From Clostridiales bacterium (GTDB lineage: Bacteria; Bacillota; Clostridia; Oscillospirales; CAG-272): DNA of 50,160 nucleotides. The translations under genes and the position numbers were made by a program. Positions 35,108-43,000 of the stretch are shown here, piece after piece; within the stretch, counting starts at the first letter, position 1, and each line of letters opens with the position of its first letter. The notes below the pieces were generated by a model. That model was not told the origin of the DNA and ran no database searches. It worked only from the letters and a program-made list of their open reading frames with translations. The stretch lies in the NCBI GenBank assembly GCA_011957885.1, contig BLMO01000122.1, positions 1-50,160 on the forward strand, read 5' to 3'.

Positions 35108-36340
35108 ATGAAAATAGGGTTATTATTTCCAGGCCAGGGGGCACAGTATGCGGGGATGGGATATTTTCTTTATCAGGCAGAACCTGCAGCCAAAAGAATT
35201 TTTGATGAAATAAGTGAAATATGCAAAGTTGATACGGCAAGGCTATGTTTTTCAAAATCTGAAGATGAACTAAAGAAAACCGAAAATGCTCAATTAGCAA
35301 TTTTTACGGTAAGTATGGCTAATTATTATTACTGCGTTCAATATATTAACGAACCTTACGTTCTCGCAGGTCATAGTTTAGGAGAAATTAGCGCATTGAC
35401 TGCTGCTGGCGCATTATCTTTATGCGATGCGGCCCGGATGGTTTACCAACGTGGTTTACTTATGGGTAAAATCATTGATTATAAAGATAAATACTTTGGA
35501 AAAATGCATGCAGTAGTTGGATTACGTACACATATAGTGGAAGAAATTATAAATAGAATGGATAATAAAGCAGTCCAAATTGCATGTTATAATACGCCGA
35601 ACCAGACAATTGTTGCTGGACCGTTAGATGAATTAATGCTAGTAGATGAAGAAGCGAAAAAATTCGGCGCCAATATTATAGAGTTACCGACAGCGGGACC
35701 CTTTCACACAAGTTTAATGAATGATGTAGGTGATGAATTTACTGCAGTTTTACAAGAACTGAATATCTCAATGCCAAAATATGATGTAATTTCAAGTGTT
35801 AATGGAAAGCTTTATACAGATACTACATCTATAAAGGAGAATCTTAACAAACAGTTTTCTACTCCTGTCCGTTGGGAGCAGTGTGTTTCTAAAATTATTG
35901 ATAAACATCCTGATTTAATTGTTGATATGGGACCGGGAAAGGTCATGGAAAGTATGATCAAATGGACAGGCTTAAAATTTTATACAGTGGAGGAAAACTT
36001 GGATTCAATAAAGAATTTCAAAACAGAAGAAATTATACATACGTTGAAACGCTACATGGGAATTGCAGTATGTACCCCTAATAAAAACTTGGATATGGAT
36101 GCATATTTTGCTGGAGTAATTAAGCCATATCAGGAGATTCAGACAATGGTAAGTAATATTGTGTCAAACAAAGAAACAAATGGAAATGAAATCGCCGAAG
36201 CCTTGCGATTGCTTCGGCAGATTTTTCGTGCCAAAAAAATTGCAGACAAAGAACAAAAAGAACGCTTTGTTCAACTTCGTGATGAAACTGGATGGGATGA
36301 AATTATAAATAACTTTATCGACAAAAATTATAAGTCATAA
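35108..36340 (+). CDS. Trans-acting malonyl-CoA:ACP acyltransferase (FabD-like)
   Basis: A 410-residue acyltransferase. It has MKIGLLFPGQGAQYAGMGYF, the nucleophile elbow AGHSLGEISAL with Ser90, and VYQRGLLMG with the carboxylate-binding Arg. AGPFHTSLM follows with catalytic His at about 200, the malonyl-type FH signature, then VIVDMGPGKVMESMIK. The first 300 residues equal a FabD protein; about 110 further helical residues at the C-terminus are extra and may dock to the assembly proteins. Since the KS protein lacks an AT domain, this gene most likely charges its ACP and the free carrier proteins with malonyl units, as in trans-AT systems. Confidence 0.9.
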   Translation: MKIGLLFPGQGAQYAGMGYFLYQAEPAAKRIFDEISEICKVDTARLCFSKSEDELKKTENAQLAIFTVSMANYYYCVQYINEPYVLAGHSLGEISALTAAGALSLCDAARMVYQRGLLMGKIIDYKDKYFGKMHAVVGLRTHIVEEIINRMDNKAVQIACYNTPNQTIVAGPLDELMLVDEEAKKFGANIIELPTAGPFHTSLMNDVGDEFTAVLQELNISMPKYDVISSVNGKLYTDTTSIKENLNKQFSTPVRWEQCVSKIIDKHPDLIVDMGPGKVMESMIKWTGLKFYTVEENLDSIKNFKTEEIIHTLKRYMGIAVCTPNKNLDMDAYFAGVIKPYQEIQTMVSNIVSNKETNGNEIAEALRLLRQIFRAKKIADKEQKERFVQLRDETGWDEIINNFIDKNYKS

Positions 36341-36500
36341 AGTTTCCCCTGCGGGGAATAAGCCGTAGATTGGTTGAAAAACAAACATCTTAACGTCTTG
36401 TGTAAGATAACCAAAATATGAAGCAGACGACTCATCCGGATTATTTTAGCAGATAGTTTTATGTTCAAAAATATTTAACCAGTTATAAGGAGAATTAGTA

Positions 36501-37550
36501 ATGATATGCTATTCATTACCAAGTGATTTTGAAATACAAACTCTTGAAAGTATTATTAAATTGAATCGATTAAATCCTGAGCACAAGATTACAGAAATTT
36601 ACGGACAGGTTACTGATGGATATATCAAGAACTCTGGCCGTATGCTTTCTATGTTAACAAAAGTATCAATCAATTCATTTGGTGATTATGTGGCTGAATG
36701 TCATAAACATGGGATTCAATTTAACTATACAATTAACGCATCATGCATGTCAAACATGGAAAGGGAAGAAGATACCATATCTTTTATAAGAGAACTGATA
36801 AACCTTGGAATTGACTCCTTTACTGTATCAATCCCCCGACTCATAGAAATTATAAGAAAAGAATTTCCTGATATTGAATTGAAAGCATCCGCGATTTGTG
36901 CAGTTAATAACGTCAACAAGGCTCGTGCTATGTTCAAGTTAGGTGTGAACAGGATAGTGTTGGATCCTAATATTACCCGCTGTTTTAATATTATAAAACA
37001 AATTACGGATGAATTCTCTGACAAATGCGAGATGATTTTAAACAATATGTGCGTAAAAAACTGTGTTTTTACGATGTTTCACTATAATTATGATGCACAT
37101 TGTATACTTGATTGTTCTAACGAAGACAGATATTACCTTGATAAGTGCTCTCATCAAAAAGCATCGGATTACGCAAATTATTTAAGGTTAAACTGGATAC
37201 GGCCGGAAGATATGCATTATTATACAAGCAGCGGGATAAAGCGATTCAAACTTCAAGGACGTAATGTTCACGATGGGAAATTAATTCTGAAAGCTATAAA
37301 ACATTATATAGATAATGATTTTGATGGAAATTTAATTGAATTGCTCACATTGTTTACGCCTTATAATATTGTCCAGCCATATATAGATAATAAAAAATTA
37401 CATGGCTTTGTAGAGAGATTTTATTTGAATCCCGGATTTTGTAACGATAATTGTAAGTGCTGCGGTTATTGTGCTTCATATCTTAAGAAATGTGCGAATA
37501 TTGACGAACTGGAAGAACTCAAGTCTATGGCACAAATATTATATTTATAA
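36501..37550 (+). CDS. U32-family Fe-S protein 1 of 2
   Basis: A 349-residue protein of the peptidase-U32/UbiU-UbiV superfamily. Residues 1-180 form the family's TIM-barrel part, with EIYGQVTDGYIKNSGR and NYTINASCMSN; the latter resembles the family NxTLNxTC segment. Then NNMCVKNCVFTMFHYNYDAH (C184, C188) and CILDC, with NWIRPEDMHYYTSSGIKRFKLQGR, correspond to the Cys-rich core that carries a 4Fe-4S cluster in UbiU, UbiV and TrhP. A further CCGYC lies near the end. U32 members of this class hydroxylate substrates without oxygen. ATAAGGAGAA is a good ribosome site. A condensation domain gene follows; the U32-C order is repeated by the next two genes. Confidence 0.75.
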   Translation: MICYSLPSDFEIQTLESIIKLNRLNPEHKITEIYGQVTDGYIKNSGRMLSMLTKVSINSFGDYVAECHKHGIQFNYTINASCMSNMEREEDTISFIRELINLGIDSFTVSIPRLIEIIRKEFPDIELKASAICAVNNVNKARAMFKLGVNRIVLDPNITRCFNIIKQITDEFSDKCEMILNNMCVKNCVFTMFHYNYDAHCILDCSNEDRYYLDKCSHQKASDYANYLRLNWIRPEDMHYYTSSGIKRFKLQGRNVHDGKLILKAIKHYIDNDFDGNLIELLTLFTPYNIVQPYIDNKKLHGFVERFYLNPGFCNDNCKCCGYCASYLKKCANIDELEELKSMAQILYL

Positions 37551-37578
37551 TTACTAACTATATGAGGAGGAATTAATT

Positions 37579-38853
37579 ATTAATATAGATGTTATTTTGC
37601 CATTAAAGCCGTTACAGCGGAGCATGATGTGCCGATACTGTTCTAATGAAAACTCAACAGAGTTTTATGAACTTTATGTCTATCACATCAACGGAAAAGT
37701 TGATCTTTTCAAATTGAAACAAACAATTTATTATATTGATCGTAACACGGATATTATGCGATCGATTTTTTTATGGAAAAATTTAAATAAATTTTTGCAG
37801 GTGATCAAAAGCGATAAGCGAACAAATTTTACTGTACTTGACGAAAGCAAAACACTGGATTGCTGGATAACGGAAATATGGCGTAAACCGTTAGACTTGT
37901 CAAAATCGCCTTTTGAAGCATATTGGTATTCCATTAATAATAACGAAAGTTATTTAATGATTAAGACACATCATATTTTAATTGACGGCTGGAGTCAGTC
38001 AAATTGGGCAAATAAATTGATAAATATCTATAATACACTTTTACGTGGAGAGTCCCCTCAATATTTTTTTGGCGAATATGAGAAGTATATTGAGGAATTT
38101 ATCAAAAAAACTCAAAAAAACAAACCTTTTTGGCGTAACAAATTACTTGAATTTCCAATACGGTCTAATTATCTGGTTGTTCAGTCTGCTCCAAAAATTT
38201 TCACCATAGAATTTGAAAATTTATTTCAAAAGATTTCTTCTTATTCTCAAAAAAAGGCTGTTTCTTTTTCATCATATATATATACTGCATGGGCTATTTT
38301 TTTATCCATTCAAGAAAAAAAACGCCATGTGGCCTTTTACATTACACTTTCTGGCAGAGAAAATATGTCTACAAATTTTTTGGATATGATAGGAATGTTT
38401 ATCAATGTTATACCGTTCGCCGTTATATTGGAACCTAAGACTATGGTATCGCAAATCATGAAAGAAATTCACACGAATTGCTTAGAAAGTATGTTTCATC
38501 AAGAGATAGATCTTATGGAAACTTTAATGGAAATACCTAATGCATATGAGTTGGCAATCGATTCAACTATAGATTTGCAGACGTATCCGATTTTTATCAA
38601 AGAGGAGAACAATGCCTTTTCAATGGAAATCTGTGATCATCTATTTGAATGTCACGATGACCTGTTGCTTGCTGTTCGGAACCGAAATGACAATTTAGTT
38701 TTAGAACTTGTATATAATTTGAATAAGTTTGGGGATGCATTTGGGGAATATGCCTGTAAACTTATGGGAAAGATCTTAAAACAAATGTTGTATTCAGATA
38801 TTACTTATGACGCGATTATTAATAAATGGGGTAAAAGTCATGAATCTTTTTAG
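37579..38853 (+). CDS. Free-standing condensation domain, apparent ATT start
   Basis: A 424-residue condensation domain with no attached carrier. It begins NIDVILPLKPLQRSMM, the normal C1 region, then has the active-site motif THHILIDGWSQ (His about 131-132), SLSGRENM-like ITLSGRENMSTN and MIGMFINVIPF. All catalytic residues are present. The natural N-terminus starts at ATT 37579, with AGGAGG 8 nt upstream; the first ordinary start (TTG 37597) is 26 nt from that site and would remove the C1 motif. It overlaps the next gene by 14 bp. It could join amino acid or amine units carried by separate T domains, or form an ester. Confidence 0.85.
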   Translation: MNIDVILPLKPLQRSMMCRYCSNENSTEFYELYVYHINGKVDLFKLKQTIYYIDRNTDIMRSIFLWKNLNKFLQVIKSDKRTNFTVLDESKTLDCWITEIWRKPLDLSKSPFEAYWYSINNNESYLMIKTHHILIDGWSQSNWANKLINIYNTLLRGESPQYFFGEYEKYIEEFIKKTQKNKPFWRNKLLEFPIRSNYLVVQSAPKIFTIEFENLFQKISSYSQKKAVSFSSYIYTAWAIFLSIQEKKRHVAFYITLSGRENMSTNFLDMIGMFINVIPFAVILEPKTMVSQIMKEIHTNCLESMFHQEIDLMETLMEIPNAYELAIDSTIDLQTYPIFIKEENNAFSMEICDHLFECHDDLLLAVRNRNDNLVLELVYNLNKFGDAFGEYACKLMGKILKQMLYSDITYDAIINKWGKSHESF

Positions 38854-39988
38854 TATTCCGGCAGATTTCAATAAGAATACGTTACCAAAAATTGCATTAC
38901 TTAACGAAACCTATACGCCTAAAGCACGTATTCACGAAGTATATGGTCAAATATCCATTAACAATCATTTTGGAACAGGTAGAGCCAACGATCTTTTGCC
39001 TAAGGTTGATCGAGCTCAGCTAAAAGACTATATCGCTTCTCTTAAACAACTTGGAATAAAATATAATTACACATTAAATGCTACTTGTTTGAGTAATAGA
39101 GAATTTGATAAAAACGCTTCAAAAGAACTTTTGGATTTGCTTGAGTTCTTGCACGAATCAGGTGTTGATATTGTGACGGTGGGATTACCTTCAATTATGG
39201 AATTGATCAAAGAAAACGGTTTTTCTTTTTCAATTAAAACTTCAACTGTTTGCCAGGTTAATAATGTAAATAAAGCTTTGGCGTATAAGAGACTGGGTGC
39301 GCAATCAATTGTATTGGATGAGTCAATCAATCGCGATTTTGAGACCCTCATGGCAATCAATCAAGCTTGCGGGGAAGAGTTGGAATTGATTGTTAATGTT
39401 ATATGCCATAAAAATTGCATATACGAAAATTTCCATCATAATCAGACATCTCATGATTGCGATTGTAACAATGATAAAAAAAGCGTCCAATATTATTCTT
39501 ATAAATGTATGCTTCAAAGAGTGGAGAAACCTGAAAACTTGTTAAAGCTTGCATGGATCAGACCAGAGGATCTTCATTATTATGTTGCTATGGGATACAA
39601 AAGATTTAAAATTCAAGGTAGGCAGGCAGCAACTCACGGTGATGTATTAAAAGCAGCAGAAATGTACATGATGGAGTCTTACCGCGGTAATTTAATGATT
39701 TTGCTTGATTGTTTTATGCCGACCAATTCATTCACTGTAGATTTTGATAATGATAAATTGAGTGATTTTTTAAAGCCTTTTGCTGAGAAAAGATTTGTTT
39801 GTAAAAATAATTGTGAATCGTGTAATTATTGTTTTAAATACATGTGTAAACATTATGATATTGACAAAATCAACGAAATATTTTCATTAGCTAAAGAATT
39901 TTATTCTGATATTAGTTTTTCCACTCTTCCTCATGTGCAAAGTAACACCAAAAATGCAATCCCGTGTTGCCGGAGCCAAACTACATGA
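38840..39988 (+). CDS. U32-family Fe-S protein 2 of 2
   Basis: A 382-residue paralogue of the protein at 36501. It has the matching start MNLFSIPADFNKNTLPKI, then IHEVYGQISINNHFGTGRAN, YNYTLNATCLSN and KTSTVCQVNNVNKALAYKRLG. The Cys core is VNVICHKNCIYENFHHNQTS, followed by HDCDC and LAWIRPEDLHYYVAMGYKRF. The tail has CESCNYCFKYMC, more cysteine-rich than in copy 1. I chose ATG 38840, inside the end of the condensation gene; an upstream in-frame start at 38807 has no ribosome site. Two different U32 proteins side by side recall the obligate UbiU-UbiV pair, so a heterodimer is plausible. Confidence 0.75.
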   Translation: MNLFSIPADFNKNTLPKIALLNETYTPKARIHEVYGQISINNHFGTGRANDLLPKVDRAQLKDYIASLKQLGIKYNYTLNATCLSNREFDKNASKELLDLLEFLHESGVDIVTVGLPSIMELIKENGFSFSIKTSTVCQVNNVNKALAYKRLGAQSIVLDESINRDFETLMAINQACGEELELIVNVICHKNCIYENFHHNQTSHDCDCNNDKKSVQYYSYKCMLQRVEKPENLLKLAWIRPEDLHYYVAMGYKRFKIQGRQAATHGDVLKAAEMYMMESYRGNLMILLDCFMPTNSFTVDFDNDKLSDFLKPFAEKRFVCKNNCESCNYCFKYMCKHYDIDKINEIFSLAKEFYSDISFSTLPHVQSNTKNAIPCCRSQTT

Positions 39989-40029
39989 GGCATAAAATGC
40001 CAAAATAAAATCATATGGGGGTTTTGAGG

Positions 40030-41295
40030 ATGGAAATCTATCAGTTAACTAAAGCGCAACAAAGAATATGGTATGCGCAGGAGCAGCATAAAAATTCTTC
40101 GTTGTTTAATATAGGAGGATGTGCGCGCATTAAAGCAAAGGCAAACCTTTCTGCACTTCAAAAGGCGATTGAGATGCTGTCGGATAGCTTCGATATGTTA
40201 CAAGTGCGGTTTCAGTATGAAAATTATGAGATGTACCAATATATAGAGCCATCGCTGCTAATTGTCGAAACACGAGGTTTTGAGACGGAAGAAGAATTTC
40301 GGGATTGGTGTGAGACTGATATTAGGGTGCCGTTCGTAATGACGAATTCCAGTCTTTACCGTTTCTATGTTTTTACAATAGGGGATCAGGAAATCGGTTA
40401 TTATGTTAAACTGCATCATATCATAGCTGACGGCTGGTCAATAAAATTGCTTACCGAACAAATTGCCAAGAATTACGATTCTATAACTACAAATCACTCT
40501 AGTGAAAATATAGAGCAATTTTCTTATTTGGAATATTTTGTAAAAGAGAATAAATTGCGCAACGAACATAATAAAGTGCAGTGCACGTATCAGAATTCTC
40601 TGATTACATCTGAAGATCATACTATTTCCAGCACAGATTTAAGAGGAAAGCGGGACAGTTATTTTATAGATCCCGCGTTAAAATCACAAATTGAAGTGTA
40701 TATTCAGAAGCAAAGCCTTTCAATGAATACATTTTTCCTGGGGATATATATACTCACACAATACATAATGAAAAAGCAGAGATCATATGTAATTGGTATT
40801 CCCATGTTAGGAAGATATGGGTATGTGGAACGTAAAATATTTGGTATGTTTGTCAGTACGATTCCGGTTCGTTTTATCATTGATCCTGCGATGTCTGCTA
40901 ATGATTTTTTTAGATCTGTCGCTGTCAATCTTAGAGAGAATTTTAAGCATCAGAAGCGCTGTTCCAACTCAATTTACGAAAATACAAACGCGTCTGGCAA
41001 AAGAAACCCATACAATATTTGTATAAATTATTATAATACCTCTATGCCGGAAATGATTGAAAATATGCCTGTTCATAACGAGGAACTATATTGTGGTGAA
41101 CAAGATTATGCTATGCAAATGATTATTCGGCAATGGGATAATAATCAATTACAATTGGATTTTGATTATCAAACGGCAGTGTTTACAAGCAAAGAAATAA
41201 GCGTGTTATTTTCACGCTTAATACAGACACTGATCGGCTTTTTCGCGGTAAAGTTCAGATATACAATGAGTATGGTCCAACAGAAGCAACTGTAG
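40030..41295 (+). CDS. Condensation domain, remains of an NRPS module
   Basis: The intact N-terminal domain of a former C-A-T protein. It starts MEIYQLTKAQQRIWYAQEQ and contains the catalytic LHHIIADGWS (129-135). GIPMLGRYGYVER and GMFVSTIPVRF follow, then NICINYYNTS and ending helices to LFSRLIQTL. ATG 40030 has GGGGG 8 nt upstream. About 60 bp before the stop, near 41230, the sequence switches abruptly into the late part of an adenylation domain in another frame. The last 20 or so residues (GFFAVKFRYTMSMVQQKQL) are therefore read-through. The condensation domain itself looks complete and could still work alone. Confidence 0.8.
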   Translation: MEIYQLTKAQQRIWYAQEQHKNSSLFNIGGCARIKAKANLSALQKAIEMLSDSFDMLQVRFQYENYEMYQYIEPSLLIVETRGFETEEEFRDWCETDIRVPFVMTNSSLYRFYVFTIGDQEIGYYVKLHHIIADGWSIKLLTEQIAKNYDSITTNHSSENIEQFSYLEYFVKENKLRNEHNKVQCTYQNSLITSEDHTISSTDLRGKRDSYFIDPALKSQIEVYIQKQSLSMNTFFLGIYILTQYIMKKQRSYVIGIPMLGRYGYVERKIFGMFVSTIPVRFIIDPAMSANDFFRSVAVNLRENFKHQKRCSNSIYENTNASGKRNPYNICINYYNTSMPEMIENMPVHNEELYCGEQDYAMQMIIRQWDNNQLQLDFDYQTAVFTSKEISVLFSRLIQTLIGFFAVKFRYTMSMVQQKQL

Positions 41296-41947
41296 GTTGT
41301 GCTGTCTATTTGTACGCTGGCGAAAAGTCCGATTCTGTACCAATCGGTCATCCCATTGATAATACCGTCATATACTTGCTTGATAAAAACGGAATGTTCC
41401 TATCAGAAACCGAGATAGGCGAAATTTATATATCAGGAGAAAGTGTAGCAATCGGGTATCATAATGAGAAGAAGCAGGGGGGCTTTTTGATGATCCGTAT
41501 AATCCCGGGAAACGCATGTATAAATCCGGAGACCTTGCCTATAGAAACGATGAGGGCGTTTTAGTATATTGCGGAAGAATGGATGATATGGTAAAGCTGA
41601 ATGGTCATCGTGTCCGGCTGGGAGAAATTGAGCAAAAGATTCTTTCCAGCGGGCTGGTTGATTCTGCTGCTGTCAAGGTTATAAATCGTAACGGAGGGGT
41701 ATGGGTTTGCGCGTATGTTGTGACTGATCAGGAAAATTGCAGCGACGCCTTGTTAGAGACGCTTCGCCGTGACTTGCCGGAATTTATGATTCCGAAACAA
41801 GTAATGCAAATACCTCAAATACCACTTAACAAAAACGGAAAGGTTGATCGTGCCAGACTGCCGGATCCTCCAGTTCAGATCAAAGATGTTAATCGGCATA
41901 ACGATAGAGAGCAGTTTAAACAACTAATGAATGTTGCTCAGGACCTG
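41232..41947 (+). pseudogene. Adenylation domain remnant (A5-A10 only)
   Basis: From 41232 one frame reads DRLFRGKVQIYNEYGPTEAT (A5) and VPIGHPIDNTVIYLLDKNG (A6 region), with SVAIGYHNEKKQGGF next. It is broken at the GGGGGGCTTTTT stretch (41477-41488). One added base leads into MYKSGDLAYRNDEG (A7), VYCGRMDDMVKLNGHRVRL (A8) and PLNKNGKVDRARLP (A10). Motifs A1-A4, about 280 residues, are absent, so this domain cannot adenylate. The deletion fuses it directly to the condensation domain. The surviving parts look like an ordinary amino acid A domain. Confidence 0.8.
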
Positions 41948-42060
41948 TTTTTGAACAAGACATAAATTCCTCCACTAATTTTTTCTCAATAGGTGGTGAT
42001 TCGATTAAAGCAATTCAATTATCATCGCACCTTAGTGAAAAAGGTTACAATTTATCATTA
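41948..42060 (+). pseudogene. Carrier (T) domain remnant
   Basis: After five T (41948-41952), where one base appears lost, the frame reads EQDINSSTNFFSIGGDSIKA, then IQLSSHLSEKGYNLSL. This is a typical NRPS thiolation domain with GGDSI. It then breaks before HPIFEDM, and a few codons of the last helix are missing. The T domain belonged to the same module as the adenylation remnant. Confidence 0.75.
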
Positions 42061-42960
42061 TGCATCCCATATTTGAGGATATGTCAACATATATGTGTAC
42101 AATCGGAACAGAACATAAGAGTGAACCTGTCAGGGGAACTGTGGACAAGCTTCCAAATGTGTGTTGGCTTGTGAACCAAGAAGATGAAATAGCACAATGT
42201 TATCGTCAAAGTATTGTTATAAAGTTAAGCAAAGATGAACCAATGCAAAAGATTTATCAAGCTTTCGCTGTACTCGTGCAGCATCATGATGCCCTCAGAA
42301 TAAATTATGATACGAAAACAGAGTGCTTGTTTTATAATGATAATCATTTCGCTAAGGTTCCTCAAATTGAAATCATCCATACAGAAAAAGCCTGGATGGA
42401 ATATCAGGATGAAATGATCTGCACCGTGCATACAAAATTTGATTTAGCAGCGGTACGCTTGTTATCGAATTTCCCTGTGACATCTACAATCTGTACAGCG
42501 AACTCCATTCGATCGGCATTATGACTCCGCCAAATAAAGTAAAACTGACAGATAATGAAGATGATTCCGTCAGCGTGAAACTTTGGTCTGACAGAGACTT
42601 CGGCAATCACCTGCTCCGTTTATTCTCAGTTTTGACATTGACCTTTCTGTATGGACGCATACAGTTATTGCAGAAAAGGAATTGTATATGCAAAAGACGC
42701 TACCATGCAGGCTAAACTTTCTGATAAAAAACGGATGCGTCCTTATTATTGAGCCGGGGATAGGATACCGTTTTGCGCATACAAGGTATACTATGAAACC
42801 AGAATTAAAATCTCCATTTATTAGAATTCTTATAACCGTGAAGATCAACAGCGCCTTTGCAGTTTTTCTTTGATCTCTTATGAGAAATGCAGATGAAAAG
42901 TCCATTATAGAACATTGGCTGGTTTACTTATTACATTCTCTCCAAATAAAATATACTTAG
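42061..42960 (+). pseudogene. Second condensation/epimerisation-type domain, heavily decayed
   Basis: MHPIFEDMSTYM continues the T-domain end. CWLVNQEDEIAQCYRQSIVI and FAVLVQHHDALRINYDTKTE then give the first quarter of a C- or E-type domain (donor side, the QHHDALR block). The HHxxxDG region is missing. After 42440 only short pieces in changing frames remain, which I cannot align with confidence (for example CDIYNLYSELHSIGIMTPPN and EKSIIEHWLVYLLHSLQ). The region ends about 40 bp before the hydrolase gene. It is non-functional as it stands. Confidence 0.65.
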
Positions 42961-43000
42961 ATAGAAATATATAAGTTTTTACGTTTAGGAGACATATTAA

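Noticed and set aside
36344..36358. TTCCCC-TGC-GGGGAA hairpin as terminator after the AT gene
   Set aside because: The stem is only 6 bp, the loop is 3 nt and there is no T tract; more likely a chance palindrome or weak mRNA element.
36501..37550. U32 proteins as RiPP-maturing proteases
   Set aside because: The cysteine-rich Fe-S type core and the pairing point to the UbiU/UbiV branch, and there is no precursor peptide. Not fully excluded.
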